From positions 1 through 44,661 of the IMG/VR virus record IMGVR_UViG_3300033145_001580: a DNA stretch of 44,661 bases; one strand, written 5' to 3'. The translations under genes and the position numbers were made by a program. Source of the DNA: a virus. The notes under the pieces were generated by a model. The model ran no database searches and was not told the DNA's origin. It was given only the letters and a program-made list of their open reading frames with translations. Below, piece by piece: positions 5,447 to 13,202 of the stretch (within the stretch, counting starts at the first letter, position 1; the number at the start of each line of letters is the position of its first letter).

Positions 5447-6385
5447 ATGAAATATCCAATACCCGAACACCACACCTGGGATATAACAGACAGTACCAAG
5501 TTGAAGGAGTTCTCGACCTGTCGTCGAGCCTACTTCTTCCGCTATGTGCTTGGCTGGAATCCCATAGGCCCCAACATTCACCTCGTCTTCGGCTCCGCTT
5601 GGCACGAAGCTATGGAGCAACTACTTCAGACCGGCTACGGCGAGGAGAGCTTGATGTTGGCCTACCAAAGATTGGAGACCTACTATCGCCAATACTTTCC
5701 ACCTAACCTGGATGAAATCAACTTTCCTAAGACTCCTGGCCGGGCTCTCGAAGCCCTAGTCCAGTATTGCGACACCTATAAGGAGGACGAACATGAAACC
5801 CTCTACACAGAGATAGCTGGGACAGTACCTATCACCGAGAAGAAGAAGCTCCACTTTCGGCAAGACTCTATCCTGCAAACTCCAGACGGCATAATCAGTA
5901 GGGAACATAAGACAGGCTCTACCCTTAGTCGAGTTTGGAGGGACCAGTGGGAACTTAGCTTCCAGGTTGGAACCTACCTCCATGTTCTCTACTGCCATTA
6001 TGAGCCGGAGCAAGTAAGGGGAGTCCAAATCAACGGCACCATCTTTAATAAGACCAAGACCCAGTTCGAGCGTATTCCTATTCTCCGCTCCCCAGCTAAT
6101 ATGAATGTCTGGTTCTGGACAGTCAAGGATTTGATGAACCTTCTAGGCTACGAGTTTGAGCGCCTAGCTAGTTGCACCGATTCGGACCCAATTCTCTACG
6201 CCTTCCCACAGAACCCTGAAAGTTGCACCAAGTACTTTGGCTGTGCCTATCACCCCTATTGCTCAGCCTGGCCTAATCCTCTCCAACATCTTGAGCATAT
6301 CCCAAATGAGTTTGAGGTAAGTTATTGGGACCCGACCGAGAGGGAGGCTAATGTGAGGTTTGATTTGGAGAAGAAGGAGGACTAG
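5447..6385 (+). CDS. Cas4/RecB-like PD-(D/E)XK exonuclease
   Basis: 312 residues, ATG 5447 after GAGGAGGAACAAAAGC. The PD-(D/E)XK nuclease set is visible: H53 in FGSAWHEAM, D140 in FRQDSIL, E153-H-K155 in REHKTGS, and Q173 in SFQVGTYLH. Four cysteines, C25 near the N-terminus and C260, C266, C272 near the C-terminus, match the iron-sulphur cluster layout of Cas4 and AddB-type nucleases. Known relatives resect DNA ends and work with phage recombinases. Here it heads the recombination/replication run, with a RecA-like ATPase and an ssDNA-binding-like protein downstream, so a role in recombination-dependent replication or repair is likely. No CRISPR array or other cas gene is present. Confidence 0.85.
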   Translation: MKYPIPEHHTWDITDSTKLKEFSTCRRAYFFRYVLGWNPIGPNIHLVFGSAWHEAMEQLLQTGYGEESLMLAYQRLETYYRQYFPPNLDEINFPKTPGRALEALVQYCDTYKEDEHETLYTEIAGTVPITEKKKLHFRQDSILQTPDGIISREHKTGSTLSRVWRDQWELSFQVGTYLHVLYCHYEPEQVRGVQINGTIFNKTKTQFERIPILRSPANMNVWFWTVKDLMNLLGYEFERLASCTDSDPILYAFPQNPESCTKYFGCAYHPYCSAWPNPLQHLEHIPNEFEVSYWDPTEREANVRFDLEKKED

Positions 6386-6387
6386 GC

Positions 6388-6555
6388 ATGTCCAGACATA
6401 GCCTATATAAGCCTCCACTCCCACTGAAGAGGATACGAAAATATCCACCACCAAAGTTCAAGCCTTATAAGAAGAATGGGAAGGTGAGAATATACACGCA
6501 AGAGGAGATAGATAAGTATTGTAAACAAAATAACCTAGAGAGGAAAAAGTTATGA
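6388..6555 (+). CDS. Small basic protein
   Basis: 55 residues, ATG 6388, two bases after the previous stop with AGAAGGAGGACTAGGC as ribosome site. Rich in Lys, Pro and Tyr (KPPLPLKRIRKYPPPKFKPYKK), likely disordered, then a short helix (TQEEIDKYCKQNN). It overlaps the next small gene by 4 bases (ATGA). Its 3' end carries the first copy of a 22-nt direct repeat. Function unknown; the charge suggests nucleic acid contact. Confidence 0.5.
   Translation: MSRHSLYKPPLPLKRIRKYPPPKFKPYKKNGKVRIYTQEEIDKYCKQNNLERKKL
6523..6544 (+). repeat. 22-nt direct repeat, copy 1
   Basis: Begins AAACAAAATAACC and ends in GAGAGGA; identical to 6703-6724. This copy is inside coding sequence, read as KQNNLERK. See copy 2. 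Confidence 0.8.
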
Positions 6556-6713
6556 ATGGAAGAGTAGCAAAGAGGCTAAGACGCGAGAATAATGGCCAAG
6601 AAATAGCTCACCTAAGAAGGTATGTAAGGCGTGAAAATGGGATGATTGTACTGTATCCCTCAATGACACGTGTTGGTTATCAGATGGATAAGAAGGAATG
6701 GAAAACAAAATAA
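6552..6713 (+). CDS. Small basic protein
   Basis: 53 residues; ATG 6552 overlaps the previous stop. Arg-rich N-terminal half (GRVAKRLRRENNGQ and LRRYVRREN), then a strand-like stretch and WKTK end. The GAGAGGAAAAAG ribosome site comes from the first 22-nt repeat copy, and its own stop lies in the second copy. No family recognised. Confidence 0.5.
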   Translation: MNGRVAKRLRRENNGQEIAHLRRYVRRENGMIVLYPSMTRVGYQMDKKEWKTK

Positions 6714-6724
6714 CCTAGAGAGGA
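6703..6724 (+). repeat. 22-nt direct repeat, copy 2
   Basis: Exact copy of 6523-6544, 180 bases downstream. Here it holds the stop of the 53-residue gene and the ribosome site (GAGAGGAGG) of the GTG start at 6734. Confidence 0.8.
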
Positions 6725-6733
6725 GGTAAAACA

Positions 6734-7507
6734 GTGGCAGAACAACTCGACGTAAAAGTGGAGCTTGAGAAACTCCAAACAATGTATAGCGAGGCAGGTG
6801 TACCAAAGCCGAGCTTTCTAGTCTACGGAGACTTTGGAACAGGTAAGACAACTCTACTCACCACCTGTCCGAAGCCGGTCCTTATCCACTCCTTTGACCC
6901 AGGGGGAATGGTCTCTATCCGAACAGAGCTCCTTGACAAGACGCAGGAGATAACAGCCGATATTCGGTTCGAGGATGAGAGCCCAGGACAACCCTCCGTT
7001 TGGGAAGCCTGGACCAAAGAGTACAAGAGGCTGAAGCGTGCAGGAATCCTTGACCAGCTAGGAACATTCGCCGTGGACTCCGGCACAACATGGGCGGCAG
7101 CAGCACTAAACCTAATCTGCTATAAAGCTGGCAGACCAGGTGGCCCGCCTTACCAACAGGACTACATGCCTGCGATGAGCCTTATGGAGAACGCCATCAA
7201 GGACATCATGACCTGTAAGTGCCACTTCGTCTTTACTTGCCATGAAGATGCAACTAAGGATGAAAACAGTGGCAAAATGTTTATTGGGCCACAGTTAATA
7301 GGCAAGCTGAAGCAGCGTATTCCGCTTCTCTTCTCCGAACTATACTGTGCCCAAGCACAGCAGACCAGTAAGGGTGCCGAGTATCGTCTCCTTACCCGTG
7401 CTACTGGTCTCTATCGGGCTAGGACTCGCCTTGGTAGCCACAATCGTTTTGACCAATACGAGGAACCTAACCTATCCAATCTGCTAGCAAAGGTCCATGA
7501 GGACTAG
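6734..7507 (+). CDS. RecA-like ATPase of AAA_24/Sak4 type
   Basis: 257 residues, GTG start at 6734 following GAGAGGAGGTAAAACA. Walker A is GDFGTGKTT (residues 32-40), preceded by the strand FLVYG; a Walker B-like TFAVDSGTTW places D115 at the end of a hydrophobic strand. The short N-terminal part and the single RecA core fit the Sak4/AAA_24 single-strand annealing and recombination ATPases of phages. Those proteins act with an ssDNA-binding partner, and the next gene (7564) looks like one. Together with the upstream Cas4-like nuclease this gives a compact end-resection and annealing set. Confidence 0.8.
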   Translation: MAEQLDVKVELEKLQTMYSEAGVPKPSFLVYGDFGTGKTTLLTTCPKPVLIHSFDPGGMVSIRTELLDKTQEITADIRFEDESPGQPSVWEAWTKEYKRLKRAGILDQLGTFAVDSGTTWAAAALNLICYKAGRPGGPPYQQDYMPAMSLMENAIKDIMTCKCHFVFTCHEDATKDENSGKMFIGPQLIGKLKQRIPLLFSELYCAQAQQTSKGAEYRLLTRATGLYRARTRLGSHNRFDQYEEPNLSNLLAKVHED

Positions 7508-7513
7508 AAGCTA

Positions 7514-7538
7514 GGTCTGTTCATTATGTGAACAGACC
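7514..7538. repeat. 25-bp palindrome site
   Basis: Fully symmetric copy: left arm GGTCTGTTCA, spacer TTATG, right arm TGAACAGACC. It lies between the ATPase and ssDNA-binding-like genes, 25 bases ahead of ATG 7564. Confidence 0.92.
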
Positions 7539-7563
7539 AACAACAATGAAGGAGGATAAAGAG

Positions 7564-7950
7564 ATGGCATTAGTAGATGTAAACGTGAATGATGCAGTGG
7601 AGTTGAAGGTAATGGAAGCTGGTGAGTATCAGCTTCGGTGCATGGGTGCAGAGGTCAAGACCAGCCAGAATGGTAATGATTATCTGAACCTGAGGTTTGA
7701 GATTCCAGATGCAACTGGAGCAGAGGACATCTTCCATATCATGATGTTCCCTGATGGCGGGGATGCCAGGAGGGATAACAAGAGGAAGCTGGCCCTGATT
7801 GCCGCTTGCCAGGCAATGGACGTGGAATACTCTAGTGGAATAAATACGGATGACTTCCTTGGCAAGAGTTGCTGGGCTATCCTGACTATAGAATCGGATG
7901 CGGAGTATGGGGACAAGAACCGTATTCGGAGCTTTGTCAAGGGGGCCTAG
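7564..7950 (+). CDS. Putative ssDNA-binding protein (DUF669-like)
   Basis: 128 residues from ATG 7564, chosen because AAGGAGGATAAAG precedes it; an in-frame ATG at 7528 lies in palindrome 7514-7538 and lacks a ribosome site. A strand-rich core (LKVMEAGEYQLRCMGAEVKTSQNGNDYLNLRFEI, then AWAILTIESD-like KSCWAILTIESDAEYGDKNRIRSFV) fits the OB-like DUF669 proteins that accompany Sak4/Erf-type recombinases. Expected role: coating ssDNA during recombination and replication. The family call is by pattern, not search. Confidence 0.68.
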   Translation: MALVDVNVNDAVELKVMEAGEYQLRCMGAEVKTSQNGNDYLNLRFEIPDATGAEDIFHIMMFPDGGDARRDNKRKLALIAACQAMDVEYSSGINTDDFLGKSCWAILTIESDAEYGDKNRIRSFVKGA

Positions 7951-8001
7951 TTCTAGGGGGTTGGACTAGCAATCCATTTATTAACAAGGCTATATATTGT
8001 A

Positions 8002-8033
8002 GAGGTAGGTTCTAGTCAGCCTACCTCACTTTT
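8002..8033 (+). terminator. Possible weak terminator or leader hairpin
   Basis: GAGGTAGG (8002-8009) pairs perfectly with CCTACCTC (8020-8027) around a 10-nt loop. Only four T residues follow (8030-8033). It lies 51 bases after the ssDNA-binding-like gene and 13 bases before the next ribosome site, so it may cut transcription partly or protect the upstream mRNA. Confidence 0.4.
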
Positions 8034-8046
8034 GGAGGAGGAGGAG

Positions 8047-8169
8047 ATGCTAAGACCAGATAAAGTATTTACACCTTGTGGCCTACTGGTGATATTTGTG
8101 ATTCTTATCCTAACTATCGTTCCATGGATGGCAGGTGTAATTGATATTATAAGTTGGTATACCGGCTAA
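8047..8169 (+). CDS. Small membrane peptide
   Basis: 40 residues, ATG 8047 following GGAGGAGGAGG. One clear transmembrane segment (LLVIFVILILTIVPWMAGVI, about residues 13-32) with a short, basic N-terminus and a short C-terminus. It could insert in the host inner membrane, as small phage early membrane peptides do; there is no lysis gene nearby, so a holin role is unlikely here. Confidence 0.5.
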   Translation: MLRPDKVFTPCGLLVIFVILILTIVPWMAGVIDIISWYTG

Positions 8170-8196
8170 GGTATACTAAGAGAGAGGAGAACTCAG

Positions 8197-8439
8197 ATGG
8201 ATTGGACGGATAAAAGACCATACCGACCTAGGCTATCCGTGGAGATTTCTTTTGAGGACCAGAAGCGGCTCGGCAGGTTGGTTCCCTATGGAGTAGGTGG
8301 AATACTCTATCGGAAGTTACTTAGTCAACTCCTGGACTTACTTGAATCGGAGGAGGATAGCAATGCGGTGATAGCTGCTGTCCTACAGGATAAGCTGACG
8401 GCTCGGACATTGCTGGGAAGGGAGACTGAAGATGCCTAA
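8197..8439 (+). CDS. Hypothetical protein
   Basis: 80 residues, ATG 8197 after AGAGAGGAGAACTCAG. N-terminal RPYRPRLSVEISFEDQKRLGRLVPYGVGGILYRKLLSQLLDLLE resembles the strand-helix-helix order of ribbon-helix-helix proteins (SVEISFEDQKRL.RLVPYG), found in several small phage proteins. Weak evidence only. It overlaps the next gene by 8 bases. Confidence 0.5.
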   Translation: MDWTDKRPYRPRLSVEISFEDQKRLGRLVPYGVGGILYRKLLSQLLDLLESEEDSNAVIAAVLQDKLTARTLLGRETEDA

Positions 8440-8764
8440 ATTTAGAAAGAAACCGGTAGTTATTGAAGCTTTTCGGTGGTTCAAAAACGGAGACCACCCA
8501 GAGGATGATTGTATTTATCTCGACGACAAATCGCCTGATAGATTTTTAAGAGAAGGTAAGGTTGTTCGTTATTATCGTAATCCAGCATTAAACGGACAAA
8601 CCCTTTGCAAGTATTGTGGAAAGATTATGCACGAACACGGCTGGATAGACACCCTTGAAGGTGGACATATTGTCTGTCCGGGGGATTGGATTATTACAGG
8701 TGTGCAAGGTGAATATTACCCCTGCAAGCCCGATATCTTTGAGGCAACCTATGAGAAGGAGTAG
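8432..8764 (+). CDS. Conserved phage protein with PGDWI...KPDIFxATYE ending
   Basis: 110 residues, ATG 8432. The start MPKFRKKPVVIEAFRW and the end HIVCPGDWIITGVQGEYYPCKPDIFEATYE are the hallmarks of a very common phage/prophage protein of unknown function. This copy also has C59xxC62 and C82, C98, so a zinc site is plausible in this version. It overlaps the preceding gene by 8 bases. Family recognised; activity unknown. Confidence 0.75.
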   Translation: MPKFRKKPVVIEAFRWFKNGDHPEDDCIYLDDKSPDRFLREGKVVRYYRNPALNGQTLCKYCGKIMHEHGWIDTLEGGHIVCPGDWIITGVQGEYYPCKPDIFEATYEKE

Positions 8765-8768
8765 TGAT

Positions 8769-9023
8769 ATGTATAAAAAACTTAAATTGGTTCATTTTAA
8801 TGAGGAGAAAGAAGAAGTTCAGGTTGAGGAGGATAGGCTGCTCTTTCTTGGGGGTGAAGAATATTCTACAACTAATATTCCTATCTACCTCAGGAGCAAG
8901 GGTGAGTTCAGAGCTTTGGGCTTCTTTCTACCATCAATTATTGGTACAGATTTGGTTGAGTGGGTAATAGGTATGGATTCAACTAGCAGCCTTTGCCTCA
9001 TCCCACTAAAGAAAGGAGCATAA
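8769..9023 (+). CDS. Hypothetical small protein
   Basis: 84 residues from ATG 8769, four bases after the previous stop with GAGAAGGAGTAG as ribosome site; longer in-frame starts lie inside the previous gene. N-terminal part is very acidic (HFNEEKEEVQVEED), the rest strand-rich. No family recognised. Confidence 0.5.
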   Translation: MYKKLKLVHFNEEKEEVQVEEDRLLFLGGEEYSTTNIPIYLRSKGEFRALGFFLPSIIGTDLVEWVIGMDSTSSLCLIPLKKGA

Positions 9024-9028
9024 ACAAG

Positions 9029-9238
9029 ATGGAAATAATTGACCTGGGCAAGAGCCCAAGTGATATGACGGATGATGAACTGAGAGCGAGGCTTAAGGAA
9101 ATCCGGGCTAACATTCGGAATCCTAATAAGACTGCTCCAGCAAGGAAGAGGGAGACTGCTCTGGAGAAGAGTGTGGATAAAATGGATTTAAGCACAATGG
9201 AAGCCCTCTTAGAGGCGCTGGAAGGAGCAGTAGAATAA
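9029..9238 (+). CDS. Small acidic helical protein
   Basis: 69 residues, ATG 9029 after GAAAGGAGCATAAACAAG. Sequence is helical and charged: DMTDDELRARLKEIRANIR followed by STMEALLEALEGAVE. It overlaps the ParB-methyltransferase by one base (TAATG), so the two are coupled and may act together. No family recognised. Confidence 0.5.
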   Translation: MEIIDLGKSPSDMTDDELRARLKEIRANIRNPNKTAPARKRETALEKSVDKMDLSTMEALLEALEGAVE

Positions 9239-10569
9239 TGGAAGTTGCTACTAAAATAAAACCAGAGGTAGGGGTAACCAGCCCAAGCCAGATTGAGGTA
9301 GGAGAGAGGTTCCGAAAGGACTATGGTAACATTGACCGACTAGTTAACTCTATCCTATCTGTAGGTATTATCCAACCCCTTGCCGTAAAGCGTCTAGGTG
9401 AGGACACCTATAGGCTCCTAGCTGGTGGGCGTAGATTCCAGGCAGTTACTAAGGCTAAGGTGGAGATTGTTCCTATCCGCATATATGACAAGGAGCTGGG
9501 CGAGCTAGAGATGCGGTCGATAGAACTCATGGAGAATGTTGAGAGGAAGGACCTGGAATGGCAAGAGGAAGTAGCCCTGACTGAGGAGATTCATAACCTC
9601 CAAATGACTATACATGGTGGGGCTAAGAAAAGCACCTCAGCTGATGCTACAGGTTGGAGTGTCCGAGATACCTCAGACCTCCTTATGCGCTCGGCTGGGA
9701 CAATTAGCCAAGATTTGAAACTGGCTAGGATTGCAAAGAGTGTCCCAGAGTTCTCCAAGGCTAAGACCAAGTCTGAAGCTCTTAAGCTACTCCGAAAGGG
9801 TGAGGAAGAGATTCTCCTCGCTGAGCTGGCCTCAAGAGTGGCTGCTAAGGAGGCAGCCTCAGGAGAGGACTTGATAATGAAGACCCTTCGAGATTCCTAC
9901 CTCTGTACTGATGTTATTACGGGGATAGAGGGCCTTCCTGATAAGTCGATAGAGCTGGCTGAGATTGACCCACCTTATGGGGTAGAGTTTGGTCGAATCT
10001 CAGGAGATGAGAGGTATAAGGAGACGGAGGATTTGGCTGAGCTTCTCTCCAAGACTCTTCGATACCTCCACTTCAAGATGTCAAATGACAGCTGGATAAT
10101 AGTCTGGTTCCCAACTACACAATACTATCCAGTCTTTAATCTTATAACTGAGGCAGGCTTCTCACCGAATCCTATCCCTGGTATCTGGGTCAAGCCTGGA
10201 GCAGGAAGAGTTCAGCGTCCAGAGGAGCAGCTAGGTAACAACTATGAAACTTTTTTTTATGCCTCCAAGGGAAAACCCCGTTTGAATCAGATGGGGCACT
10301 CTAATGTGTACACCTTTAGACCTATTCAAGGTACGAGGCATCCTGTTGAAAGACCTATTGAGTTTGGCGAAGCCTTGTTAGCTACCTTCGCTCCTCCAGG
10401 CTCAACTATTCTTGTTCCTTTTGCTGGTAGTGGCAACATGCTACTCTCCGCTTATAATATAGGAATGCCTGCGATAGGGATAGATAATGGCCAGACCTAC
10501 AAGGACAGCTTTGATGTCCATGTTAGCTCAGCCGGCAGACCATTTAAGTCTTATCGAAAGGAGGATTAG
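9238..10569 (+). CDS. ParB-like nuclease/DNA-binding domain fused to DNA methyltransferase
   Basis: 443 residues. The N-terminal domain (about 15-110) is a ParB/Srx-type domain: VGIIQPLAVKRL, then LLAGGRRFQA (G63-R66) and ELMENVERKDLEW (E99-N100), the ParB core motifs. The C-terminal domain is a SAM-dependent N4/N6-type methyltransferase with IDPPYG (D244-Y247, catalytic motif) before FAGSGN (F395-G399, SAM motif), i.e. beta-type order. ParB-methyltransferase fusions are known from phages, usually as host-restriction avoidance; the ParB part may aid site choice. It is coupled to the previous gene (TAATG). No restriction enzyme is present nearby. It is also a candidate for reading the recurring palindrome, without direct evidence. 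Confidence 0.88.
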   Translation: MEVATKIKPEVGVTSPSQIEVGERFRKDYGNIDRLVNSILSVGIIQPLAVKRLGEDTYRLLAGGRRFQAVTKAKVEIVPIRIYDKELGELEMRSIELMENVERKDLEWQEEVALTEEIHNLQMTIHGGAKKSTSADATGWSVRDTSDLLMRSAGTISQDLKLARIAKSVPEFSKAKTKSEALKLLRKGEEEILLAELASRVAAKEAASGEDLIMKTLRDSYLCTDVITGIEGLPDKSIELAEIDPPYGVEFGRISGDERYKETEDLAELLSKTLRYLHFKMSNDSWIIVWFPTTQYYPVFNLITEAGFSPNPIPGIWVKPGAGRVQRPEEQLGNNYETFFYASKGKPRLNQMGHSNVYTFRPIQGTRHPVERPIEFGEALLATFAPPGSTILVPFAGSGNMLLSAYNIGMPAIGIDNGQTYKDSFDVHVSSAGRPFKSYRKED

Positions 10570-10572
10570 ACA

Positions 10573-10761
10573 ATGCGTCCTAAACGTAATTACATGGAGG
10601 AGATTTGTGGTAGCTGTGGTTGCACCTATGGCTCACACTATGGTGGTACTTCACCATACCCAAGAGACTACTGCCCTGGACACGAGGGTAGAATGGACTG
10701 GGAAAATGGTCCAGGAACTGTGTTTAAACCAACAGGAGAATTCAAAGAAGAGGAGGACTAA
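10573..10761 (+). CDS. Small Cys-rich protein
   Basis: 62 residues; ATG 10573 three bases after the methyltransferase stop, with GAAAGGAGGATTAGACA. The segment EICGSCGCTYGSH...YCPGHEGR has CxxC plus later C and H, a likely single zinc site. Acidic tail whose codons supply the ribosome site for the polymerase gene. It may be an accessory to the neighbouring replication proteins. Not recognised. Confidence 0.55.
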   Translation: MRPKRNYMEEICGSCGCTYGSHYGGTSPYPRDYCPGHEGRMDWENGPGTVFKPTGEFKEEED

Positions 10762-10763
10762 AG

Positions 10764-13202
10764 ATGACACTCCAGATGGTATTCGGAGAGGGCTCACCTG
10801 ATGCTAAGGTATGCCTAATTGGGGAGGCTCCAGGCGAGGAGGAAGCTAGAACTGGGCGACCCTTTATAGGACGTTCAGGAGAACTTCTAACTAAGATACT
10901 TTCCAATATAGGCCTAACTAGACCAGACTGCTACTTCACCAATGTAGTTAAAGAGAGGCCTCCAAGCAACAACATAAGCAAGTTCATTTCCTTTGGTACT
11001 CATGGTAAGGTCACCAAGACTCCTGAGTTTGACACCTACCTGAACATGCTTTATAGGGAACTCTATGATAGCAAGGCCAACGTATTTGTTCCACTTGGTC
11101 GTGTCCCACTCTATGCTTTAACTGGGCTGACAAGTATCACCAAGTGGAGGGGCTCCATCCTCAGCACACAGCTACAGGATAAGACTCTCAAAGTGGTTCC
11201 TTGTATCCACCCCAGTGCCGCCCTACGGCAGCACCTTTACGTCTATTATATCCAACATGACCTGGCTCGTGCAAAGGAGGAGAGTTCTAGTCCTCTTATT
11301 GAGTTACCTCAAAGGGAGATTATTGTTAGCCCAACCTATTCACAATCCCTAGAGTATCTAACTTATTGCCTAGGCCAAACTGAGATAGCCTTTGATATTG
11401 AGGTGACCCACGAAGAAGTAAGTTGTATCTCCTTTGCAGTCTCACCTTGGAATGTTATCTCCATTCCCTTCCTAGAACATGGCCAACACTACTTCACCTT
11501 AGAACAGGAGATGGAAATCTGGAAGAAGATAACTACCGTTCTTGAGGACAAGCGCCTGACCAAGGTAGGCCAGAATGTAGGCTTTGATGCCACCTTCCTC
11601 CACTCCCGTTATGGTATCCGTTGTCGAAACCTGAAAGACTCTATGGTAATGCAGGGAGTTCTCTACCCTGATATGCCTAAGGGCCTTGGTTTCCTCTGCT
11701 CCTACTATACCCGTGAGCCTTACTACAAGGATGATGGAAAGAAGTGGATGCGGATAGGTGTCAGTGAGGAGGAGTTCTGGATTTACAATGCCAAAGATAG
11801 TGCTATCTGCCTAGAATGCCAACACGTCTTGGAGAAAGAGGCAGAAGACCTTCATAACACATCTACCTGTGAGACCCAGACCAGACTACTTGGCCCCCTC
11901 ATCTACATGGGTCGAAGAGGAATTCTAACTGATAGAGAAGGACTCAAGAAGGCTGCCGCAGAGTGCCGAGAAGAGGAAGCCTTCCTCAAAGAGAAGCTGA
12001 CAGCCATCTGTGGCTACGAACTGAACCCAGCTAGTCCTAAGCAACTAGCTACCCACTTCTACATCAATCGAAAGGCTACACCCTACTACAAGCGAGGTAC
12101 CAATAGCCTTACAACAGATGAACCAGCCCTAAAACGACTCTCTCGGAAGGGCTTTGAGGAGGCAAAGGTAATACTCCAGATAAGGCATCTAGCGAAGCTA
12201 CGAAGTACCTACTACGAAATGAGCATAGATGAGGATGACCGTATCCGAAGCTCCTTCAATCCTGTAGGTACTAAAACTGGGCGGCTTTCTAGCTCCAAAA
12301 CCATCTTTGGAACAGGAGGCAATATGCAGAACCTGCCCCCTGAGATGCTTCGATTCCTCCATCCCGACCCTGGCCATGTCCTCTATAACATGGACCTAGG
12401 TCAAGCCGAGAACCGTCTTGTTGCTTATCTTGGCCCAGAGCCTAACATGATTTCTGCCTTTGAGCTGGGCAAGGACATCCATGCTCAAACAGCTGGGCTT
12501 ATCTTTAATAAACCGATAGAACTAATCAGTGATGAGCCTAGGAGTTCCACCCTTGGTGGTGGCCTCTATAGTGAACGGTTCTGGGGCAAAAAGTGTAACC
12601 ACTCGTTGAACTACGACCTCGGCTACAAATCCTTTGCCCTACTCCTTGAGATGAATGAGGCTGAAGCCAGAACCCTAGTTAACCGTTACCATATGGTCTA
12701 CCCAGGAGTTCGCAACTACCATAGCCTAATCCGAGCCAAGCTAGCTAGAGGCCGCCTACTAGATAATCCTATGGGCCGGAAGCGGCTCTTTCTTGACCGT
12801 TGGGGAGACTCCCTATTCAAAGAAGCCTACGCTTGGATACCACAAAGTACAGTTGCCGACATTATCAACCAGAGAGGACTTAACTATATCTACTATAACC
12901 AAGACCTCTTTGCACCCGTGGATTTACTTAACCAAGTCCATGACAGCATAGTGTTCCAGATACCATTCTCTGTTCCCTGGTCCAAACATGCTGAATGTTT
13001 ACTGGCAATAAAGAGAAGCCTGGAACAGCCATTATATTGGCGAGGACAAACATTTGTAATCCCTGTAGACACTGAGCTTGGGGTAAGCCTAAGCAAAGAT
13101 GGAAAGGTTAAGGTAAATATAGATGAGCGGGAGAATACTAGACAACTGGCTGAACAGCTTCATGGAGTATACAGACAACTCAGAGCCTCCCTCTCTTTAT
13201 AG
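10764..13202 (+). CDS. Uracil-DNA-glycosylase-like domain fused to family A DNA polymerase
   Basis: 812 residues. The first ~165 form a family 4/5-type uracil-DNA glycosylase-like domain: GEAPG (20-24), TGRPFIGRSG, TNVVKERPP and HPSAAL (H149). The Cys of the usual KCRPP and an N-terminal CxxC are absent, so the iron-sulphur cluster is probably lost. Next is a 3'-5' exonuclease: D211/E213 (FDIE), N271-D275 (NVGFD), Y341-D345 (YNAKD). The polymerase has motif A DLGQAENR (D544, E549, R551; in place of DYSQIELR), motif B around K609/K610-Y617, and motif C QVHDS (H726-D727). It should be the replicative enzyme with proofreading. The next gene overlaps it by 80 bases. Confidence 0.92.
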   Translation: MTLQMVFGEGSPDAKVCLIGEAPGEEEARTGRPFIGRSGELLTKILSNIGLTRPDCYFTNVVKERPPSNNISKFISFGTHGKVTKTPEFDTYLNMLYRELYDSKANVFVPLGRVPLYALTGLTSITKWRGSILSTQLQDKTLKVVPCIHPSAALRQHLYVYYIQHDLARAKEESSSPLIELPQREIIVSPTYSQSLEYLTYCLGQTEIAFDIEVTHEEVSCISFAVSPWNVISIPFLEHGQHYFTLEQEMEIWKKITTVLEDKRLTKVGQNVGFDATFLHSRYGIRCRNLKDSMVMQGVLYPDMPKGLGFLCSYYTREPYYKDDGKKWMRIGVSEEEFWIYNAKDSAICLECQHVLEKEAEDLHNTSTCETQTRLLGPLIYMGRRGILTDREGLKKAAAECREEEAFLKEKLTAICGYELNPASPKQLATHFYINRKATPYYKRGTNSLTTDEPALKRLSRKGFEEAKVILQIRHLAKLRSTYYEMSIDEDDRIRSSFNPVGTKTGRLSSSKTIFGTGGNMQNLPPEMLRFLHPDPGHVLYNMDLGQAENRLVAYLGPEPNMISAFELGKDIHAQTAGLIFNKPIELISDEPRSSTLGGGLYSERFWGKKCNHSLNYDLGYKSFALLLEMNEAEARTLVNRYHMVYPGVRNYHSLIRAKLARGRLLDNPMGRKRLFLDRWGDSLFKEAYAWIPQSTVADIINQRGLNYIYYNQDLFAPVDLLNQVHDSIVFQIPFSVPWSKHAECLLAIKRSLEQPLYWRGQTFVIPVDTELGVSLSKDGKVKVNIDERENTRQLAEQLHGVYRQLRASLSL

